A DNA stretch of 64,000 bases from contig NC_063157.1 in assembly GCF_020921035.1 (NCBI RefSeq), positions 20,539,015 to 20,603,014 of the forward strand, given 5' to 3'. The stretch comes from Rhodamnia argentea. Its lineage: Eukaryota; Streptophyta; Magnoliopsida; Myrtales; Myrtaceae. Positions within the stretch are counted from its first letter, which is position 1. The number at the start of each line of letters is the position of its first letter. This document shows positions 58,261-64,000 of this stretch, piece by piece. The translations under genes were made by a program, and so were the position numbers. Below the pieces are notes generated by a model that made no database searches, had not been told where the DNA came from, and saw only the letters and a program-made list of their open reading frames with translations.

Positions 58261-58337
58261 GTATCAAATTTTTCTACTCTGCATTTTGTAGTAGTAATCA
58301 AGGAGAGTTTCTGACACATTTTTTTTACATCTTTCTG

Positions 58338-59105
58338 CTTTTGCAGTAGACCAGTGGAAGAAGATGCCAACGTAAGTGATGTTATCAACATATGTTATCT
58401 CATGCATTGCTATTCTTTAAGGGTTTTCTGGTTACTGTAAAATGCTTCTGCACAGAAATGGTTTATGAGGTGATTTTGTGATCTACAGCAGAAGTAAATA
58501 ATGAATCATGACAGGATTCGTGTGTACTTTTTTTTTTTTGCATAAGATTCGTGCGTACTTTGAAATGAACATTTTCTAGATTGAATGCTAGTTGGAAATC
58601 ATGAGCTTTAGCTTCATGCTGGGTGTGCATTATAATTCCATTTGATGGATATAACTGGTGATCTGAAGAAAACGGAAGTTTGTGAGTTCCCCTCCTGGTG
58701 AATGTTATAAAGGAATTTCTTTTATGGACGTCGGCCTGACAAAAGTTTTTAAAACTTTTTGCGGTTACTAGAATTTTGTTATATGATATGATGACTTGGT
58801 GTTGAGCATACTGTTGGGGAAAATACTTCAACTGTTTCATCTTTGTATCCTTATATTTGCAGTTTTAGTTTTGTGCTTCATTTGACTTTTGAGTGTACTC
58901 ATTATAATGAATACCATTTCATAATGCCTGAGCCCTTATCTATACCTTCTGGTATAGGGTGGCAAGATTGAGGAAGAGGAACTTAACACAGGCCCAATGT
59001 CAGTGCTGATGATGAGTATTAAGAGCAATACACATGTACGATATCGTAGTGGCCGCACAAGCATACTTCATCTGCGGAGATTCTATCATAGACTGGATAT
59101 TTTTA
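58338..59105 (+). pseudogene. SmD2 spliceosomal protein gene fragment
   Basis: An exon at 58347-58371 encodes RPVEEDAN after a split Ser codon. A second exon at 58958-59035 encodes GGKIEEEELNTGPMSVLMMS then IKSNTH. Both match the N-terminus of plant SmD2, a core Sm-ring protein of spliceosomal snRNPs, with its intron positions retained. Directly after, around 59065-59095, 'tctgcggagattctatcata' resembles the C-terminal RGDSVI region, so most of the Sm fold is deleted. The exon carrying the start codon was not found upstream. This is a DNA-level partial copy and cannot make SmD2. Confidence 0.75.
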
Positions 59106-59448
59106 TGGAGTACTGATCATTAAACTTTTCTAAACGTTTTAATGGAGAGTCTTTTGTGCGACAACTAGGATGGTAGTGAACCTAATGTTGTAAGACTGCA
59201 ATACAATTTATTTTCTCTTTTTTTCAGCAAGAAGTGCTTTAAAGTAATTGGTAGCTTCACGTGGGTTCCTCCACAAACAGTAGACAAGCATTTTTACCCT
59301 TTTGATCGTAATTGCTCGTGGCACTTCTTATCTTTTCAGTTATGCACATCTAATATAAAAAATGTAGTAAAAGATATGTAAATGATTTGCTTCTTTTATT
59401 TGTCTATAGATTCATTTTATATAAGCTTCTGGTTGTTTTGATTTCCAG

Positions 59449-59613
59449 GAAGATGACTTGCCACAGAAGATTGAGAATTTGATGAAAGAAGTTGCCGATT
59501 TGAGGGAAGAAAATGCTCGCCTGAGAGCAAAAGATCGACTGCGAAGCTTGGCTAACAAAACTCTCATGGACCAACTTCTTGCTGCAACTTCAATATCTGG
59601 TCAAAGAAGATAG
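59449..59613 (+). other. Unassigned terminal coiled-coil exon
   Basis: A good acceptor 'gatttccag' at 59448 opens a 54-codon frame with IENLMKEVADLREENARLRA, a heptad pattern typical of a coiled coil, ending ATSISGQRR and TAG. It would splice in phase 0 to the SmD2-like exon ending 59035, which could yield a chimeric protein. The stop codon sits within about 5 bp of the breakpoint with the duplicated microprotein-gene fragment, so the original C-terminus may be lost. I do not recognise the parent gene. Confidence 0.45.
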
Positions 59614-59760
59614 TCCTCGCGATTGCCATGTCTTGGTTCGGATGGTCGACTGTCTTCTTTGTAGTACAGCCTAAGCATGATCCTCCATACCCGATTCTCT
59701 TGTGGAGTTTCTTCCTTTTTAGCTTCTTTTTCTTGGCTTTGGGTTTGTGGTAGGATGATG
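59606..59760 (+). pseudogene. Duplicated 3' end of the 23.5-kb microprotein gene
   Basis: Plus-strand sequence from 59606 matches the minus strand of 23560-23403. It carries the last codons, VRMVDCLLCSTA, with the stop and about 110 bp of downstream flank, including a run similar to 'gagaatcgggtatgga' on the complement. The N-terminal two-thirds of the microprotein are missing. Identity is high but with scattered differences. Confidence 0.82.
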
Positions 59761-60595
59761 TCAATTAGTCGGAGGGACGGAGCGGCTGTTTTTTTTATGG
59801 TGGTATTCTGAGTTTTGTAAGATTTGCTACTTCATGTATGCTAATTACTCTCAAAAAGGAAAAGTGATAGTTGAGTTACCCTAATTTCTCTCAAAAAGGC
59901 CTCAACTTTTCTTTACTATTGTCATATGCTGAAAAGAGCTAAAGTGTCCAAGCCACCCCTTCCACTTCCACTTCCACTCACAACCCCCGTGTCCTCTAAC
60001 TTACACCTCCAAAGATGGTCAGACCAGCATTCTAGGATTTGGGGGAAGACTTCTAGTCTTTCTCTGTTTTGACCCCATTTACTGATTTACAGGAAGTGGC
60101 GAAAAAGGACACGGAGGCCTCACGTTAACCAGAGAGATCAAAGAGATAAAGATAAATACATAGTCGCATCCCTACCACTTTACCCAATTTTTCCAAATGA
60201 GCTGGAGTTTGTATGGAATTTTGGTTCCGTGACTCTATGAACCGTCTCCCGAAATTAGCGGGTTACATTTTATACCCTTGATCGATCGAGCTATCCATAG
60301 AGGAAGTAGGCTTTTAATACAATGGAGTTGACTCGAATCTCTAAGGCTTGAATAGATAAAATAAGTGATGCTTGTTAAGTGTGCTCGAAAATAGAATATT
60401 CACTTTTTAAAGTATCTTTTGGTATGTGTCGCACGAAAAGTCGAACTTTGTGTCTTTTTCAATGTAGTCGTAACTCGGACTGAGTTTATGCAAAATCCTT
60501 ATGAAAAGAAAATGCTTGACAAGTCCTTTCAACGGAGGAATTATGAGGAGAACCAAGAAGGAAAGTCCTCGTCGCCTTGTCCTACCTACGGAATT
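59761..60595. other. Intergenic, no gene seen
   Basis: Short direct repeat 'ctctcaaaaagg' near 59848 and 59888. Nothing else recognisable. Confidence 0.35.
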
Positions 60596-60835
60596 GGATC
60601 CCCTACCATAACGGTAGGGGTGACATTGAGGGATCCGGATCGTTCATTTCAAAATAGACGGCCCGAATTCATCCACATCACCTTTTAAAAGCAGAGGAAG
60701 TTTTTTGGCGAGAAATTTCAAAATTTTAAAAATAGTGATGTGAATCAATCCGAGCCGTCCATTTTTTATTTAAACGGGCCGAATTGATCATAACACCCCT
60801 AACATTGGGGATCCGGTTCCCCTACCATATATTGC
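60596..60835. mobile_element. Hairpin-type MITE candidate, about 240 bp
   Basis: Inner arms at about 60638-60683 ('gacggcccgaattcatccac') and 60735-60790 are inverted and could fold into a long hairpin. The outer words 'ggatcccctaccata' (60596) and 'ggttcccctaccata' (60815) are directly repeated, as are 'acattgagggatccgg' and 'acattggggatccgg'. No coding potential. The superfamily is not assigned. Confidence 0.5.
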
Positions 60836-61561
60836 CATGGCAAAGCAATGGTGCTGGCCCTTTCTCTTTTGCTGATTAGCAGAACCCTACAAGCAACTCC
60901 TAACTACGTAGCGATCATAGTGGCCGTACTAACCCATGAGAATATTAATAATAAAAATAAGGTCAAACATGGCAAGGTTACGCTTTCTGACGGAGAGAGT
61001 TTCAGTGTGCGGTATAAGTTCTAAGCTAAAGTTCATCCGCTTCAATGCTGGGGAACCCAATGCTTCCAGCACTTGATCTTTAGTATAATGTTACTGGAGT
61101 AAGGAGGCATCACCTCCAATCTGTTTTCTTAGATTTACCATGTCAAGCGTGTACTGTTTTGTACCGCTCAGAATGTGATGTTAGCTGTAGGTTCGGATGA
61201 ATTGATGTTAGAGCCATCCACGGTATCAAAAGTTGCGATCGAGTGATGTGACAGGAGTTGTGGCACTTGTGGTGCTCCCGGGACTGCAGCGGCTTAGCCC
61301 TTGTTGAAGAGATGAGAGTTCGAACTTTGGTCTTCAGGATTCTCCTCTGTTCCAAGTTTAGTACTCACAACCAATCATTCCTTTAGATTGGAAACCGATG
61401 GACTCATTTAGACCGATACCTACTGACCAAACCTTCAGCAGCACATCAGGACATACACGGAAGAGTAATAGCAGAGACTTTGCTAAATAAGAGATAGTAA
61501 ATGCAGCTTAAGAAATCCTGTTAGATTAATCAGATTGCGCTGTACATGGTTGAATACTTCT
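60836..61561. other. Downstream region of the allantoate amidohydrolase copy
   Basis: Around 61200-61240 'gttagagccatccacggtat' resembles the region after the primer-binding site of copia-type elements, but no LTR is next to it. Otherwise nothing is seen. Confidence 0.3.
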
Positions 61562-64000
61562 TTACATGTGGGTTTCGAGGAAAGCCAAGACCGAGAGGCC
61601 AGCAGCCCAAACATCACCCAACACGTGCTCCTCCGGCGAATGAGACACACCTCCATGACATCGTACAAAGATCATTCCAACCTGTAGATACATACATGTA
61701 TACCTCCACATAAGTTACCAATTCATCCTTTCAAATCACCACTACCGACCAAAGTGCAGGAAAACACAAGGGATGCAGAGGCCGTAGCTTCGTTAGATAT
61801 GAGATGGCCATGGCATCATGTCCGGCTCCGCTCATTAGCACTGGAACTTCATCTAGGAACTGATTATCCGACATTCTCTTGAGCGCAGAGTGAGCCGCAA
61901 ACTTAAGCTGTCTGCGCAACTCATCATCACATAACTGCACCCGCATCATGCTTTTCATCCCCAAAACATAAGTACTTGCAGATATATTGATAAAAACTAA
62001 AAGAGTAAATGCACAATGCAATTAGACATCCCCACCTTGCGCTCAATCATGCAGGAAACAGAACGTCTGTCACATATCTGATACATCCTGTTAGATAATT
62101 CATAGATCACTGCTTCGCGTCCCATATCATCTATTGCACGTACATCCACTGTGAATATCGCCTGCCACCGGGCAAATTAAAATCGCTACGCATGAATCAA
62201 GAATTCTGAGCTATCTCTAGACAGCCTTGCCATAACAACCAGAAGGCAGATGAACAATTTCTTACTTGGCCTGGAATGACATTACTTGCACTTGGCCAAG
62301 ATGATATCTCTCCAACAGAGCAAACCGGTGAAGTGGAAAGTGACTGCACTGTCGACGCTTTGCAGTGATCATCAAAGGAGAGAAAATCTTCAGACCGTTT
62401 ACAAAGATTTTCCAGTAACACAGTGAGTTCAGCTGCAGCTGACATAGGGTCCTGCCACATAGACATTGGAACCGTACCGGCATGCCCCTGAGAACCTCTG
62501 ACAGTTACCTGCAAAATACCGTGGCAGGTAGAGAGCTTCACAGTCTATAATTTATTCTGGAAGTGTCACTAGCGAAACTCAATAACTAAATATAAGACGT
62601 TGCACTTTGGCATATGAATAATCCCTAGGAATATGACCCAAGAAGAGATTTTCCTAGATTTAATTGTTGAAGGCCTATTGCCTCTCAGCTTATTGACGAA
62701 TTATGTTACTCAGATGGATGATATGAAGCCTCTGTGCGATCATATTCCCTAATTAATGCACACTATGAGCTATGTGAAGAAACTACCTCTAATAGAAAAT
62801 ACCAAACTCTCACAGGAATAATCCAGTTCCCTTATGCACAAGATCTTCTCATATTAGCTGATTAAACAGGGTGCAGGATTAATTTCAAACATCCATTATA
62901 CCTTCAATCTTGTCTGTCCAGCTATTCCTTTCACCACACCAAGAGGCAAACCCCTCCATGCCAGTACAGGTCCTTGTTCGATGAACCTACAGGAGCAGAA
63001 TAGACCACACAAGAAGTTAGACAATCGCTGTCCTCAGCTGGTTTAGCAAGGCAGAAAAGTAATATACCTCAACATAACCCCAAACAGAATCTCGGTCATA
63101 CTTGAGGTTGTATAAATTTTCCTCACTGGTTTGTATGGAGTTCTCTTTAAGAGCCTCTTGTGCAGTTACACCGCTGCATAAACATTGGCATAACTACATT
63201 TTGATATCGAATGCAGAGGGTAAAAAGAAAAGGCTGGGAGTCACTCAAGAAACCTTTTATCAGAAGATTGCAAGGCTGAAGCTGGCAATATTCCAGCAAC
63301 AGCAGCACAACCTAGGAAGGTAGATTGGAATCTAACTCCCCGTTCATCGCTAAAAGCGATTACCTGAAAAGTTCCAATATGAAGGTGGAAGATTGATTAG
63401 ATTTCAGATATGGTCAGTCCAATCATCATTGAGGTAGCAACAGATACAGGAAATCCGTGACGACCCTTGGATAAATAGTTGGCTGCATTCAATGCAAATC
63501 TATAAACTGGAGAGCATCACTACTGGAAATAAATGATCTAATCAATTGTGGAGTCAAAGAGTGAACTTCTTCTGGATTACCATCCATTTCATTCTGGCAC
63601 CATTAAAAAAACTTTCAGTTTGACCTCTGAACTGAGCATTTCAGAAATCCCACTCTAATACACGTTATTTCCTTCATGAATTGAATTGTCGAAATCTGTC
63701 ACCTCTAAGGAGAAAGTTTTCCCACACAGTTAACTGCAAATACATATAACATAATTTTCTAAATGACTGTGCCTTCAGGTGCTAGATATCCTACTCCAGA
63801 TAACTCCTAAAGGACTAGACTAAAACGAAAAAATCACACCTTCTAGAGAATTGACCAGATGTCAATTCTAGACATTTCAATGACAATGCACATATGCTAC
63901 TCCATGGGGGAAACACTACATGGTGAAAGCCGTGAATGAAGCTTTAAGAACAATAAGCAGCAAAATTTTCAAATACCTTGACAGGCCACAATAGATTACC
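61562..64000 (-). pseudogene. AAH: Allantoate amidohydrolase (allantoate deiminase) copy, decayed, runs off the right edge
   Basis: Eight minus-strand exons are visible: 63977-64000 (partial), 63254-63363, 63068-63173, 62902-62986, 62266-62508, 62036-62161, 61788-61950 and 61562-61681. They match plant AAH (M20 metallopeptidase fold), which releases ammonia and CO2 from allantoate in ER ureide catabolism. Recognisable parts are VIAFSDERGVRFQSTFLG, VRGSQGHAGTVPMSM, SWPSASNVIPGQ and DEVPVLMSGAGHDAMA. Lesions: exon 62902-62986 is 2 bp short (VHIEQGP broken) and exon 61788-61950 is 2 bp short after HDAGAV. The donor after LTK reads CT instead of GT. The active-site DEEG is DERG. PMSMRQDP has Trp for Arg, and LDDDVW is shortened to LGDVW. 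Such damage cannot be repaired by alternative splicing. Confidence 0.9.

Noticed and set aside
57914-58291. 125-codon plus-strand frame
   Set aside because: Open only because a repeat unit happens to be open and is tandemly duplicated; composition is Phe/Lys/Leu from AT-rich DNA.
61300-61325. 'gttcgaactttgg' as a tRNA T-loop
   Set aside because: No matching acceptor stem, D-arm or anticodon arm nearby.

Overview
The window is nuclear DNA of a flowering plant, almost certainly a eudicot. Genes have short exons with GT-AG introns on both strands, intergenic DNA is AT-rich, and several classes of plant transposon are present. I considered a woody member of the Myrtales but cannot prove it. There are no operons, CRISPR arrays, rRNA genes or convincing tRNA genes. 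All exon models were built by reading translations and splice sites by eye, with no transcript evidence.

Layout. 1-963 (-): 5' exons of a makorin-type CCCH/RING E3 ligase running off the left edge. 1292-2065: a Mutator-like non-autonomous element. 3924-4997 (-): a conserved plant protein with a CHORD-like Cys/His pattern. 5513-6492 (-): a WIP/TRANSPARENT TESTA 1-type zinc finger regulator. 7712-7869: a small solo LTR with target duplication. 8711-9596 (-): a broken TAF9 copy. 14409-18558 (+): BIG BROTHER, a RING-H2 E3 ligase that limits organ growth (seven coding exons). 19832-22317 (+): a six-exon plant protein of unknown function. 23481-23684 (-): a 67-residue conserved plant microprotein. 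25745-26355 (-): remains of a UDP-glycosyltransferase.

26.8-36.2 kb is transposon territory. A large imperfect inverted repeat is split by an 823-bp Mutator-like element with a perfect 9-bp target duplication. It is followed by a degenerate array of plant-mobile-domain-like fragments with one repeated arm sequence, then a truncated LTR retrotransposon carrying a fresh 188-bp tandem duplication. 39.2-44.6 kb holds a P450 pseudogene, an RNase H-like fragment and more repeats.

45325-47430 (+) is an intact LEA_2-type membrane protein gene whose first intron carries plastid-like DNA (psbM). 47.4-55 kb is mostly gene-free apart from LTR pieces and a scrambled copy of part of the 19.8-kb gene. 55.5-59.8 kb is a mosaic: a GRF zinc-finger frame broken by an in-frame TAG, the 5' exons of an SmD2 spliceosomal gene, an unassigned coiled-coil exon, and the 3' end of the 23.5-kb microprotein gene. 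61562-64000 (-) is an allantoate amidohydrolase copy disabled by two 2-bp deletions, a lost splice donor and a changed active-site residue.

The theme is gene decay and fragment shuffling: about seven intact or probably intact genes against at least six recognisable broken or partial copies, two of which are duplicates of other loci in this same window.
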